64,000 bases of DNA, taken from positions 3,989,001 through 4,053,000 of the forward strand of contig OY783220.1 in NCBI GenBank assembly GCA_963678705.1, given 5' to 3'. Made by a program: the position numbers and the translations under genes. This DNA is from Panorpa germanica (Eukaryota > Arthropoda > Insecta > Mecoptera > Panorpidae). Positions within the stretch are counted from its first letter, which is position 1, and every line of letters begins with the position of its first letter. This document shows positions 23,314 to 36,330 of this stretch, in pieces. Below the pieces are notes generated by a model. That model saw nothing but the letters and a program-made list of their open reading frames with translations. It did no database searches and was not told the origin of the DNA.

Positions 23314-23475
23314 GGTACTCCGCATATGGGGCGACTGGTTGCAAACCTTAGCCCCGAATCAGCCCGAACCGAGTGTGATTGCAACTGTGTTATTAGTAAG
23401 AGAACGAACGTGTATACGAGTGAGAGAAAACACACGGCACGAACGTAACTAAACTGATTTTGAGCATATTTTTCT
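23314..23475 (+). mobile_element. Left end of a Harbinger-like MITE (family at 42079)
   Basis: After a TTA at 23311-23313, 'ggtactccgcatatggggcg' and then 'actggttgcaaacc', 'ttagccccgaatc' and 'aaaacacacggcacgaacg' match the first 160 bp of 42079-42602. The right end is absent. Confidence 0.65.
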
Positions 23476-26400
23476 TAGCACATTATTTCTGTTGTTATCC
23501 TAGTAGTTGATGACGTCTACTACTCAATAGAATATAATAAGTAATTTTATGTATTTTTCGTTTAATATCACGACATTATATTGAAACATTATGAACCTAG
23601 CTGCTATAGCTATGACGTTAAATTCTGCATCTCTTTTGGACATCTTTTGTTTAACAGTGCTGGAAAAGGTTGGCTAATGGTAGTCGACTAGTCAATCATT
23701 TTTATAGTTTATTTTTTTTAAATTTTAGTTTATAGAAGATAAATCAATAAGTGGTGTCGCTAAAAGCGATTTTTGAAGTGTATCTTCTTCCCCCCTCATT
23801 CCCTACTTATGTTAAGTCACCGAGTAGTTTTACTTCATAGAAGATGCATCAATAAATGAGGTTGTTAAAAGCGGTTTTTTCAATATCGAAGCTTTTTCAC
23901 TAAGTTGAGGTCCCCTGTTTTGGTGGTAATAGAAAATTAACATATTCAGCCCTGATGACTTACGGCTTTTTGATGTAATAATAGTTGAATTGCTTAAATG
24001 CATCGTTAACGATGCTGACAGCAACACATTTATACGACAAAACATACAGAAATCACTAGTCCTCACAACATCTGATTTCGCTTTTCTCTTCCACATCTTA
24101 TTCAATAAATCTAATGCGTTGACTGACTACTTTCCATGCTGATAATGAACGCTTACCTTTTGTAAATTCTATTTCATCCTCGAATAGAATATCTACTGAA
24201 CAGTATTAAACTGTTTTGTAATATGATTACACGATGTAAGTGAACATTAAATTACAACGTTATAGATGTGAAATTATGTTATTGTGTTATAGTATTCAAC
24301 CGTTCAATTATGTGCTATAAAATGATAATACGAATGCCGGTTTATAGACTGTATGTTTTGAAGTGAAACTTGTGCCAAGGTCTGTGTAGCTATATTATGT
24401 TATATTTGTATAATATTATGAAGCATACAATATACCAGGGAAGGGAAATCTTTTTCTTTAATAAGAACTGTATATGATAATTTATAAAAGTATTATTTAA
24501 CAATTTGCAGGCCGAAGACTAATCAGTGGAGAAGTAAATAAACTTTGTTTAAAAACAATAAATAACCGCGTGAATTGACTTAATTCCCATAAAGCTATGC
24601 TATATACTGATGAAAAAGACTACTAGGTCCTCAAATGTCTAATTATTTGTCATTAAGTGTGTTAATAATCTGCGTGTGAAGTCACATCCTTTAATACAAC
24701 AGACATACGTAGAGTTAACAGAAGCGGCAAAACTGAAATTCAAATTTGAAATAGCTATGTCATAGCAGGTTATGGAAACATATCGCTTGCTGCTTGCAAA
24801 AGTGAAACAACTCAACATTTTTAATTTCAACTATATTATTATACTTAGGACTTCATACGAGACGAGATTAGAAAAAAATATAGTTATAAGTTTAGAAAAT
24901 AATATAGTCCTAAACAAAGTAATTTATTATATTATTTCGGTTAATTTATTTTTTTATTCTAAATTTTTCACACACTAAGTATATCGCTTTTTCTCACCAT
25001 TAATTGTATCAAATTTTAAAAAAAATTAAAACTATAAACAATTTTTTAATATACATAGTTGAACAGCTGGTTCAATTTCACTTAATGCATCATCACTTTC
25101 ATCTAATCTCGACCTTTTTCTCAGGCGTGTGAAGTCCTAATTATACTCTGCCTTTCTTCCAAAGAAAATACATCTTTTCTATATCTTCAATCTTTTCTCT
25201 TAAAAGTGCCACCTAAATTCTATTTACTATTTTAATTTTTTAACTTTGTATCGCAGAATTCAGTTTGAACTATCCTAAATACTACAGAGACTTATGTAAG
25301 ATCAAGTAAATAAGGTTATATCCTAACTACAAATTTCTTAACAGTTAAGTACAAATCTAGTGCATTTTTCGAATAACCCTTTTGTGATTCTTGAGTTGCC
25401 TCACTCTTCCAAACAGCAGTCGGTGTGAGAACACGTTACAAACTTGTCTTAAATTTAAATTGATATGGTGACGTATTTGTCTTCAGTTTGCGATCGCCCT
25501 AAGTCCACAGGTTCCCCACGCCTGCAATGCCCCTATTATACTTCGAATGAATAGGAGACTATCACAAAACAACACACTTCTCTGAGTGTATGTATTATCA
25601 TTTATTATGTTTTTCCACTACATTACCAGTTTATATATCGAGAACAGAATTAAATTTACATTTTAAGAAGAATAAATATTTTTATTACCATTATAAGCTA
25701 AAAGATTAACAATTCTAAATATTTGTCATTCGTAAATGTTGTTTTCCTTTGTAAAATAAATACCTGTATATCATATAATGAATATTACATCTCTACGACG
25801 TATGAAGTACAAATCTCCATGTATCGACACATAGTGGTGTAATTGATTAGGATTAAAACAAAATCTTCCTCTCGTGATATAATATGCTAATGTGACTACA
25901 CCACGCTGAAAAAGTCAGAGATTGCAACTAGTAAAATTCAGTGTCATAGAGAGAACAAATTCTACAAGGAAATCAATTTATATTTTGTGTAGATCGTATA
26001 CTCGTACATGGTTGAGTGTAGAATTTAGTTTTAAAAAGAGGAAATGTATGGTGTACAAAATCACAAACCGCAAAATTACAAATTGGAGTCATTGATCACG
26101 TTCCTAAGTCGAGGATATATCGGAGCAAAGAACAAACCGCGAAATGTCTGCAGCAAACTCGCGGTAAGGCAATAAATGTTTATAAAGAAAAGAAATAAAA
26201 ACATCCAGTGAAAACAAGCGTATGATTTGTAAAAAGTGGGAGCTAAGAATAGCCATTGGCTTGTGCATTTGACGTAATACGTACTCTTATAACAAAACCC
26301 ACAATATTTATCTTTTTTTTAAATATTGTTTTATATATTTGTTCTATCGTATGATTTAATGTGTTGACCTAAAGTAGTAATACATAAACGTATTACATTT

Positions 26401-26557
26401 AAATTAAAAATATTTTGCTGATATATTAATTGAATATGTAACATTATATTATCTTACATTTGCCCGTCACAAAGCGACGTCTGTTTAATGTGTATCATAT
26501 AAAGTAACTTCATATAATACATGTTCCAAACTTTAATTTTCTATCTATTACTAATAT
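23476..26557. other. Long stretch without a recognised gene
   Basis: AT-rich with several open frames of 60-91 codons, none with a recognisable motif. A phrase at 24112-24175 ('taatgcgttgactga', 'gaacgcttacc') resembles 10635-10682, a weak hint of another dispersed repeat. Confidence 0.4.
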
Positions 26558-26559
26558 TT

Positions 26560-26748
26560 GATTGCTCTGTCTTTGGGTTTAATCTCCGGACCAGAGTTAT
26601 ATATTCTAGGTTTTATTATTATAAAGTTATTTCTTTTGCACATACATATACATACGCTTATCAGGCAGAGTATATGGTGGGGGTATGAGGCACGCATATA
26701 TGAGACCACCGACGTTGATAGTGATAGGACTCAGTATCGGATATAAAG
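26560..26748 (+). repeat. tRNA-SINE family 1, 5'-truncated copy
   Basis: It starts in the B-box region ('tttgggtttaatctccggac') and keeps the body ('tctaggttttattatta', 'cttatcaggcagag') and the tail segment 'gtgataggactcagtatcgg', each matching 59080-59275. The A box is missing, so it cannot promote its own transcription. Confidence 0.75.
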
Positions 26749-26797
26749 AGAGAGTGAATTCAATGGGAAAATCCAAGGACGCTAAAATTCTTGTATA

Positions 26798-27150
26798 AGG
26801 CATGTCGCACTATGGAAGCGTATTTAAGCAATGGCAGATTCGGACGTAAATCGGCGACTTGATTGAGCGGCTAGAACTTTCAAAGCAAGACGAATTATGT
26901 GTCTTTTCATGTGTTGTGTCACAATATATACCACGAACCGATACGACAGTACGCCAAGTCAAACTTGTGTACTGTAGGGTATAATGGAGTTGTTTTGCAC
27001 TAACATAATTTATCATGAGAGCAAACTTTTAGTTTAATTTTTTTATGGCGAGGTTCATTACATTTACAGCGATTCGATAGGTAAAGCGTAGTAGCGCATA
27101 TACGTCCGGCCAAAATTCGCTTAAACACGCTTGCACAGTACAACAGTCCT
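26798..27150. mobile_element. TIR element related to 9111-9782 (353 bp)
   Basis: It begins AGGCATGTCGCACTATGG and ends ACAGTCCT, with TA on both sides (26796-26797, 27151-27152). The inner parts of both arms carry 'tttaagc' and 'cggacgta'-like words shared with the 9-kb element. The arms are more diverged than in that copy. Confidence 0.6.
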
Positions 27151-27229
27151 TAATAGGCAAATTTCTAAAACATTAATGGTTCCGTTTTCGAGTCACCATA
27201 CCAAATTTACTACAAAATATATAAGAATA

Positions 27230-27581
27230 CTAGCTGTCCTGGCCACGCGTTGCTGTGACTAACGTTTTTGTCATATTACATTACATAGCGCCATCTATTG
27301 AATATTTACTCAATCTAGTCAACAGAATATTTACTCAATCTAGTCAACAGATGTCGCCATCATCGTCGCCAGATGTCATATGTCATATACAGATAATTAA
27401 TAGACAAATAATTTGCAATAAGATAATATTGCAATCATAAATTGAGATGTAAGCTATCCTATCTTTCAAGTTGGATCAAACTGCACACGGTGTACAAATT
27501 TGATTAAAATCGGTTAAGTAGTTTAGGAGTCCATCGCGGACACACAACGTGACACGTAATTTATATATATTAAGAAGAAGA
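27230..27581 (-). mobile_element. Non-autonomous Helitron A, copy 2 (352 bp)
   Basis: Closely matches the copies at 7038 and 44313. On the minus strand it begins TCTTCTTCTTAATATATA, where the terminal CTT is repeated, and ends GCCAGGACAGCTAG between A and T. It keeps the internal tandem duplication and has 'agacaaataattt' that the first copy lacks. Confidence 0.83.
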
Positions 27582-28596
27582 TAAGCACACACCTGAAACA
27601 TTCAAATACATACATAGAACGTATTGAACACGAGGTTTCAACGTCGTCGTTCTGAATGTTTACAAGTAAATATCGATTTTGTTTTAACTACACAGTACAA
27701 TATACTCGTCGTACGAGTAAAACGAAAACCACTTTAATTAGAATCAGACTATGGTACAACAGTCGGAAAAATCAATGAAATGCAAACACGGGAAAATAGG
27801 TTAAATAAAATAGATAAAATATTTTTTGAAAAAGTTGAAGTTGGAGTACCACATACCACATCACACAGACATCGACATCGACACCACAGTTTAAAAGTAC
27901 GATAAAAGCATAAAAGCACTTTAATGTATAAACTATTGTATGTATTAAGCCACTCAAACTATTGTACGAGTACAACTGAGTAGTTAGAATCTACTTATTT
28001 TAGTTCTTCAGTTACAAGTATTAAAGACAAAAGTTTCTCAACAACTATAATCCTTATTTAAATTTTTAATTATACAGTAGTCACAATACAACTTAACCAA
28101 TGTAGTAGTACTTTAAAATTCTGTGCTTTTTTTTAATGAAAAATGATGACATACCTGCAAAAAAAAAAAAAAAATTAAGTATTAGAATATTTTTGAAAGT
28201 TCTTTAGAAGTTTTACAAGAAATTCTAGGTATTATATTTCTTTAATAAAAAAGTTTTAAGAGGCATATTTATATCACCATAATCAAATCAAAACTTCGTT
28301 GCAAATTCCCACGATGTATATGGATATGTATATATGTTTTTAAAATAAAAAATGTAAAAATAGTTAAGTTTGTAACAAACAAAACGGCTTAAATGATGTA
28401 AGCAATTGTTATTTAATTGACTAGCATGTAACAAAAAGCTTTTTACAAAGAAGTTTAAATTACGTTTTAAGGTAAAAGTCCACAGCTTTATTGAACTTTG
28501 CCTTACTTGCTTTATTTGCTTTGCTTACTTTGCTCTACTTCTATTGTAATACTGGCCTCATATGGTTTATTGACACAAATGTGCGAAAAAAAAATA
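27582..28596. other. No recognised feature
   Basis: AT-rich, with an A-run at about 28158-28174. No coding or RNA signature recognised. Confidence 0.4.
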
Positions 28597-29140
28597 GCAT
28601 ATTTTCGATAATATTTTTTGACGACACAGTTAATATATAATTATTGTTTTAATTACTACATTATAAAATAGCAATTGAAGAATACTTTGTCCAATTTTCG
28701 TAAATTAATATTCAGAAATGAGCCATTGACAGTGAATCTCCGCAGATGTCACAAAAAAAGTAACAATGCGGTGCCACTCATAACTTATCACTGGATTATC
28801 TGAATTCAAAAAACCAAAATGATTTCATTAGCTGATAAGTTTCTGCAGGAAATCCTGTCGAGTTTTTTCTATTGATTTTTCAATTTTTTATAGCACTTAG
28901 AAGTCAAAATACCGATTTTTCATGAAAAAAAATCAGAAACTTTGTTATTTTAAAATACGTTAAAATAAAAATATGCAAAAAAACAGCGTTATGTAAAGAA
29001 AGAATGTAAAAAATTTTAAAAAGATGAGTCCAGTAGGTTTTGAGGTAGAGAGTGCACCAACTCAGAAAAAGTTAGTGCGAGAATAACGAATTTAAAAGTT
29101 TTAAAGAAAGACGAAACCAACCGGACCAGAGGTGACGAGT
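28597..29140 (+). repeat. Dispersed repeat A, copy 2
   Basis: Homologous to 17797-18287, with an insertion of 30 bp or more around 28720-28760 and scattered substitutions. It ends near 'aaagaaagacgaaaccaac'. Confidence 0.7.
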
Positions 29141-32100
29141 TAAAACTCTATATCTCCGACAGTTTTACTCCAATTGACTTCAATCGACTTGTGTGTCTTC
29201 ACACAATAAAATTAATATGTTCTACATTAATATAAATACATTAAAAAAAAGTTGAAACCTGAAAAAAAGTTGAAAAAAAGAATTGAAGGAAAACCGATTA
29301 AAACGAAAATCATAGCATTTCGAAATATCTTTTAATAATAAGTCATAAAATAACAATGATCGGCATGTGACCTCAAATGTGAGTTCAAATCACCGTAAAA
29401 CAAATAAAGCAAAAATCTGAAGTACGAATTAAACTTACAAAGCCTAAACTTGCTATTTTTCATAATAACAATTCATTTAAATTTTAAAACAGTTTGATAT
29501 TAAATCTGTTAGGCTTAGCTTTATTTGAATGTATGGAGCAAAAGCTTGTACGAAAAATCATATTATCTATAGACCATAGAAGTATACATAATAGTAATAT
29601 CTATTTATTAAATTAGGTTAGGGGTAAGCGGTTAGAGGGCGAGGGGGGCATATAAAAGTAAGCTATAAACTCGCCTATTATCTTTCATATTCAATTAAGT
29701 TACGCAGAAAATGTATATAAAACACTAATAGAAAAGAAATTCTTTCGAAAAATAAATTTCATAAAAAAATCTAGTGTAATAAAAAGAAGGCATTCTTAAA
29801 ATTTAATAAAATTTATTATATAATAAACATTAAGCACCCCCCAAAAACAGGAACAGGATATAATCAAAAGTAAATAAAATTAACGATAAAAATCACCATA
29901 TTTTTATATATATACACATATAACAAAAAAAGGTAAAAGAAGGAATATTTTTTAAGGATCTCCTTCCTGTTATCTTGTAGTCGATCCGAGCATCTGGAAG
30001 GGTAATAGTACAATACCCGTAGTACACATTTAAACTAGAGGGAGTATCACCCTATATTAAGGGTGGATTGGTTAGTGCCTCGTAATACTGTTAAAGCTGC
30101 ATACCCACCAAAAAGGCATTGTAATTAAATGTTAAATTTTGTAATTGTAAATAACAAATCCCAGGTATAGAATTGACTTGCAGTTAGCTTACCACAAGCT
30201 AATTCTTATGATCGTTTTCATATAACTTAACGCACTTGATTGTTTCAATTCGAAATACAGAATGATATCGTTTTTAAAAATGCATACGCTACGGTTCCAC
30301 CAAGAGTAAATTTTTGTGGTGCAGTTAAGCAGTACCAACCCAGTAAACAATTTGGTGAAGTGTCATGTTTTGTAACGTTTCCATCACTATTGCACTTCAA
30401 TTATAGTTCGCATTAACTTTATCTTCATTTGTATTCCGACAGGTGGAGTGCTTTCGCCATTTGTAGTCGACAAAATATACATTTCATATGAACGACTGTG
30501 AGAAACTGAACTGTAAATGAACTCTTTCATAACAAAAGAATCATACGCATCCTCAATATCCAATGAATGCTATAGATAACACTTTCTTCGTACAAATGAC
30601 ATAGGCAAATAACTTATTGTTACAAGAAGTAGTATAGTTGCAAAATACCTTTGTACTAAATGAGAGACCCGGGATCGGATCCGGCTTCTAACTGATATTT
30701 TAATACTCATAAAATTGATGATTCGTAACGAGAACAGGAACTTTTCAAATCATAAACCACAAAATTTTTAGAAACAATTGGCCAAGTTCTTAACATTCGG
30801 TGAGGATTCAGCTTAAGGTCTTGTATGTATGCTTAAGAATTGTTTTATATGTTTACAATTCCGGGTTAGCTCCTGAACGTTCCTGGTGCCCTTACATCTA
30901 TTTAATAGTTGTTTTAGAATAAGTACAGCATTAAGGTGTGTTATATATTGCACCTCACGAATTATTTAAACCAGCAGTAGTAGCTACTCTAGCTTGAGAT
31001 TTATTTTGGTAGTAAAAAATGATAACATAAAAATTAATCATATTTATTCAAAATCATTTAAAACGTGTATGTGTGTATGCGTGCGTATGATCGTATAAAG
31101 CGGTTCCTGTCCCTAATCCCTTTGAAGTGATTCTCATAAAATGAATGGTTCAATAAAAAATATATTAAATGTCTGATATATGATTATTAATAAAACAATA
31201 AAATGAGATAAATAACTGGAGCTGAAAATTGGAATTAAAGTTATAACATATGGGGTGAAATTAATTGATTTCAACAGATATACCAGTAAAGTAATGAATC
31301 ATTGGAATATTTCCATATTTTTAATTATTATGTAACAGATTAAGGTATCATTAACACCCATTTATTTTAGTTTTAGGTAATATAAGGATTTAACAAGTTT
31401 AAACCTGTTATAACATGTGTCGTCAGTAATATACTTTATTTATTAATAATTAATATCTTTATTTATGTTATTATGATTATTTATAGTATTTGACGAGCTT
31501 TTTAAGAACATAACTCTTTCTTCGCCCTCTAAACTACAATAATAACATTACATATCTTGTTCTCCACTCCTAAAATTATCCTTCCTATATACAAATGGAC
31601 TATACAATCGTTCTTCGTAGACCGTCTTAATGATTTCTTTCGTTGTTTCTTTTCACTACTCCTTTTCCCATTTCCTCCATTTTTTCTTCGCCTTCCTTTG
31701 CTTCCTCATCCTCACTTGAATTATACTTAGCTTTTCTTTTCCTATCTATAACCAAAATTTCTATCCGCCTTCACTGCTGATAACATTTCGACGTAATTAT
31801 TATATTTAATATAATTAATGTTATTACTTTATATTTCACAAGCTGAAACTTGCATTTAAGAATTTATGGTGTCGTGGTACAATATCGACTTCTAGTTACC
31901 CCGACTTATACCTAAATGAATATTTTTCTATAAAACGCCTCACGTTTTTGTTATTAAATTATATGTTACATTTTTGTTCTACATATACTTGTACATATTT
32001 TCTACGGACGACTTGATACAAATAATATAATCCTTATCATAGAATAATGTTAAAAAACAATTTGTATGTAATGTAACAAACATTGTAAAAGATAATATTT

Positions 32101-32498
32101 GAATCAGTAATTTCACATCAAGGTAAACAAAACTATTAAAATGCAAGTCGTTTTAAACTTTTAAATCAGATAAAATTATTTTTAATGTTCCCTGGAGTCC
32201 AATACAATAGTTGCTTCAAGTGGGTTAACAGAACGAGATTTTAGATCGTTTTTATATATATATGTTATATATATAAATGATTTCCTTATCAAATTTATAA
32301 CGATCGATTTGAAATTATTCTATAAATAATATAATAACTTTATTACAAAGCGTTTCTCTATTTATGGCAATATGATTGAATTGAATTTTGAAACTTCACT
32401 GACCCAGATTAGTCTTGTAAATAAATTATGTATCACTAACGCTGCCTTTTAACATGTATTTTAGTCTCTAAATATTGGTTTAAAAATGTTTAGTAGTA
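29141..32498. other. Long stretch without a recognised gene
   Basis: AT-rich, with no long open frame. A C/T-rich block at 31600-31760 encodes, on the minus strand, a short Lys/Glu-rich peptide like the purine-rich blocks elsewhere in the window. No tRNA or other RNA signature found. Confidence 0.45.
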
Positions 32499-32806
32499 GC
32501 CCAATTCGAATAAGGCAACAAACATGTACCTGTGATATTCCTTATATCATATCACTCAATAAGTTAAAGTGATGAACTTGAGATAGTGCCACTAATCACA
32601 AATCCATATGATTTTTAGATAGTACCAAATTTCATGACATCCCGACCATTAGTTTACAAGTAGTAGTGCTATTAGTGACGCTACTTTTATAATTTTCAAA
32701 ATAATGGAAAAATATGAATTTCGTGTGTTGATAAAGCATTGCTTTTTAGTGGGAAAAATATGGTTCAAATAAAGCAATGCTTTGACAAGCGTTATTCGGA
32801 CTCGGC
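32499..32806. mobile_element. MITE, GCCCAATTCGAATAAGGC ends (308 bp)
   Basis: The left end GCCCAATTCGAATAAGGC and the right end GCGTTATTCGGACTCGGC are 18-bp imperfect inverted repeats. TA flanks both sides (32497-32498, 32807-32808), suggesting a Tc1/mariner-type MITE. A diverged end in inverted orientation is recognisable at 59832-59900 ('gttcgaataacacttgtcaa'). Confidence 0.65.
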
Positions 32807-33091
32807 TAAAAATGTTACTATTTCTAATTCATTTATGAGATGAGAACGTTCAATATAACGTTTAATAAGTTTGAAAGAATTGAATTAAATGTTCTTATCT
32901 AAAATTACTTTTATTTTAATTGACATTATTGGAAATATTAGTTTGGTGAAGTTATTTATTGTTTAGCATTCACAAAACCTAAATATTAAGTGAAGTGAAA
33001 TATTATAAGGTAACAACAAATATGATTCCACGTGAATCTATCGATCTCTTTCTAACTCATTATTTCATGTTCATCACTTAGCAATAGAACA

Positions 33092-33440
33092 AAACACCAA
33101 TGTTTACACCAAAGAGACAGTTCTTAAAACATTTTTGTCTTTAAAAACTGTTTTAGTAAACAAAACACATTCCCATCTGGAGTCGGTAAGTTCAAAGGAA
33201 AACACGTTTGTTGTTGATTTTAGTCTGCTTGGTTGGAACACGCAGTATTGTTTTTTGTGAACATTTGCGCTTGTCAGTTGCTTTTTATCATGTTTATAAT
33301 TTTTATGAGATACACAAAAAAACACTAAAAACAAAACCAGTCTGTGCAGTGTGAAAAGACTGTTTTCGAAAAACAGAACTGTTTTAAAATAAAACAAAAC
33401 ATATTTTTGTTTCGTTTTTTAACAACAAAACTGTTTCTCT
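33092..33440 (-). mobile_element. Copy of the TIR element at 60964-61351, inverted and without clear ends
   Basis: The reverse complement of this segment follows 60990-61315: 'aacagttctgtttttcgaaa', 'actccagatgggaatgtg', 'gactgtctctttggtgtaaa' and 'cattggtg' appear in order. Internal sequence is better preserved than the termini, which have eroded. The open frames on it are not shared in frame between the copies. Confidence 0.7.
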
Positions 33441-34226
33441 CTGTCTGTTTCAACTTTGGCTGAAACATAGATATGTTTGCAAAAAATCCGATAATGAAAG
33501 TGTATATCAAATTTAAAAAAATTTAGCTCTCGAATTTTGAAGAGAAAAATTTGCCTTTCAGCTCCAACTCACAGAAATGATTATACAAATAGAACTGTAA
33601 CAAGAATAGTATCGGAAATATACTGACGTTAAAAAAAATAAAAAGAATACAAACAGCTGCAAAATGTAATACTAGATGATAAAGAAAATATAACGCTCAA
33701 TAAAAATAAATAATATTACAACATTAACGCGGCATGGCTTTATTGAAGTGGAGGAACATCAGCAGTTAATGTTCCCGCATAAATTTAGGTTTAAATAGAT
33801 TCAACCCCTCTATCTCTCCTAGCTATTGTCAATTTCCTTTCAATCACATGTTATGAGCACCATTGTTTATTGAATATCTATCGAAGTGTTTGAGCTAAGA
33901 ATCAATAATAAACACGTGTATACTCAACGTGAGTTAGAAATGCGCAACTACAAGATGTCTAAGGGAGTAATGAGTGAGAGGTCTACACAAAATTATATCA
34001 CTTGAAATGAAGACGAAATATGGTAGCAATAAGAATAATTATAGCTCAAGATATAGTTCAAATTACAAGTGCTCGGCTGTTATTCATATGCAACAACTTG
34101 TTAAGTACAAATACACGATACAAAGAAGATGCACTGTCTCAATCAGTTGTTTCTAATTTATATTTTTTATGAAGAAACACCTTAAAAGAACACATTCATC
34201 TGAGTACTACTACTTTAATTTTATTT

Positions 34227-34530
34227 TTAAAAAGTTAGTCTAGCACTCAGTAAGTAAGGACCTCAAAATTACAATAACTATTTCTCTCTTTTGATCAGTT
34301 CACATCTCTGAAGACTAACGTACTTAGTTTCTTCACGTCACTGACAAATTATAAAAAACCGCGATTAGAGTATATAAGCTACTGGTTTATTTTGAAATAA
34401 TTTAAACAAAGTTTAGATATAAGGAAATAATTGCATTTCCAATATTCAACTAATAAATATTCTGAACAATAATAATAAGACCTACGTTAATTAATAAAGT
34501 TAACTATGTGTAATCGAATAACGGCTCTTA
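34227..34530 (+). repeat. Empty-site paralogue of 60842-61490
   Basis: 'tagtctagcactcagtaagt', 'tgaagactaacgtacttagt', 'caaattataaaaaa', 'ttaattaataaagttaacta' and intervening words align with 60842-60963 joined to 61352-61490. At the join this locus reads '...aaaccgcgaTTAgagta', with one TTA and no insert. The other locus carries a 388-bp element between two TTA copies. The wider repeat is unclassified. Confidence 0.75.
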
Positions 34531-35577
34531 TGTAACTTACACGGCTGTTATAACCACTTTCAAGCATAAGTCACCGGCGAATGAGTATGCGTAGAAGATA
34601 TTTTATACTACGAAAAAGTTACTCAACAATGATGAGGTAAGAAGAAGAAGGGATGCAGAGATAAGAATAGAAAATGAAAGTGAAGGAGAAGAAAGAGGTC
34701 AGGCAACATATAGTGAAAACAACTTGATGGTGGACGTAGTTCAAGACTAAAATATAAGTATTTAAAAGAAAAGTAAACAAATTGGCATGAGTAACCGCTG
34801 AACTCTCGTAATTTGAACTATAATTAGTAATGTTTCTTTATTGTAATGTCTAGCCGAAATATACAACGTGTCTACACATTTCGAAGATAACTAAAGAACG
34901 CCTGCAATGCCAAGCTTTAAAGTCCGACACAGAGCCCATAATGTTTGGGTGGTCCTATGTGGTAAATAAGGATTATATTTCTTGAATATCTTTTAGCAAT
35001 AATTGCAGTTCAGATACTCAAATGCCTCACAACACTGCGAGTATAACCAGTCCAAATTTACCAATAATATTAATTGTTTCCATATTTCCATTTATTGATA
35101 AGAGTAAGAGCAGTTAAGACGCAAAATAGATTGGGATGAAGCATCTGAACTTGAAAAACTCCATATAAGTTTACCGCTTGTGTGCTAAAGTGTACCACAT
35201 ATTATCTCCTCACAAGCAACAATAAACGGTATTAAGAGAAAATAAACATAAACCTAATTATTTAGTAAGTAAAATATTTGATGCTATTTATAAGAATTAC
35301 CGGCACAACAGAATAACGAAGGTTTTAAAAAGGGACTCGGAAAATTAAATATGTTATCGCCACACATAGCACCGTTGTGCATGGAAACATTGCTGAATAA
35401 ATAACATAGTTATGCTTTAAATATTATGAGAAATGTCAGTCAAGTCGACAATGCGATGTGAGAATCCGAGAATCAGGGAACCCGATCCTACGCAAGAAGC
35501 TAAAACGTTTCATAAATGTCTGACACCCATTAGATGAAGTAATCTAAGTTGAACACACTCCATGTTTTACTCATACA
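34531..35577. other. No recognised gene
   Basis: AT-rich. It includes a short purine-rich patch (34628-34715) and a solo arm 'ctctcgtaatttgaactata' at about 34804, matching the palindrome at 20189. Confidence 0.4.
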
Positions 35578-35750
35578 CATGGGCGTCCGCACGAAGGGAC
35601 ACAACCCCCCCCCCCCCTTACCAATTCCTTAACGTAAAAAATAAATACAATTTATAGTGATAAAAATTGAGTTTATGACAAATTTATACCAGTAGAAAGC
35701 AATCTGTTGTTTTGCACCCCCCTTTGTTAAGTTTTATGTGGACGCCCATG
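35578..35750. mobile_element. MITE, CATGGGCGTCC ends (173 bp)
   Basis: The left end CATGGGCGTCCGCAC and the right end GTGGACGCCCATG are inverted repeats. A C-run of about 13 lies inside (35607-35619), and a shorter C-run lies near the right end. A related left end, 'catgggtgtccgcagaa', is at about 23211. Target duplication not clear. Confidence 0.65.
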
Positions 35751-36068
35751 GTTATATACTAAATACTAAAATGTTATTATTACCCGTAGGTAGAGATTTA
35801 CTGTGATCGTATTTTTACGGTTACAAATAACGTAAATAAACAAAACGATAACCTAATATTTACTTATGCATTAATTCTTAAATAGATTATGTTTATTATG
35901 TTATAAGACGTATACAAGAGAAAAAGTTAATTAACTGATTGGTATATAAGGTGCAAGGTTAATTAGTTACACAGACTTAATAATTAAGCAGCTTCTGCGC
36001 AATTTTCAGATGCAATTACTAGAATTTGTGTGTTGATTTCATAAAAGTACATTTCCACCTCACTGATT

Positions 36069-36330
36069 TAAGACCTGTCGCACTATGCCAGCGCATTTAA
36101 GCGAATTTTGACCTATCCGAACCCTATAAATGTAATGAACCCTCGCAAACGACAAAGTTGTCCGAATAAGGGCATTACGTAGCTCTCATACTGGAAGCGT
36201 ATAACAGCGAATTTGTATCAGACGAATACATGCTATAATAGCATGCAATTAGCCGTCTCAGACTGCACGAGATATGAAAGAGAATACAATAATCTCTTTC
36301 GAATCCAGATGCCTCGAACACGTGGAGGAG
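36069..36330 (+). mobile_element. Remnant of the 9111-type TIR element
   Basis: It starts with 'agacctgtcgcactatgcca', 'gcgcatttaagcgaatttt' and 'cctatccgaaccc', matching the 9111 family in order. Later blocks 'agctctcatactggaagcg' and 'gtctcagactgcacg' also match. The right terminus is lost. Confidence 0.55.

Noticed and set aside
23830..24105. 91-codon minus-strand frame as a Harbinger second protein
   Set aside because: No definite Myb/SANT pattern; the only repeat support is a short phrase shared with 10635.
35607..35619. C-run as a separate feature
   Set aside because: It lies inside the CATGGGCGTCC MITE and is a simple homopolymer.
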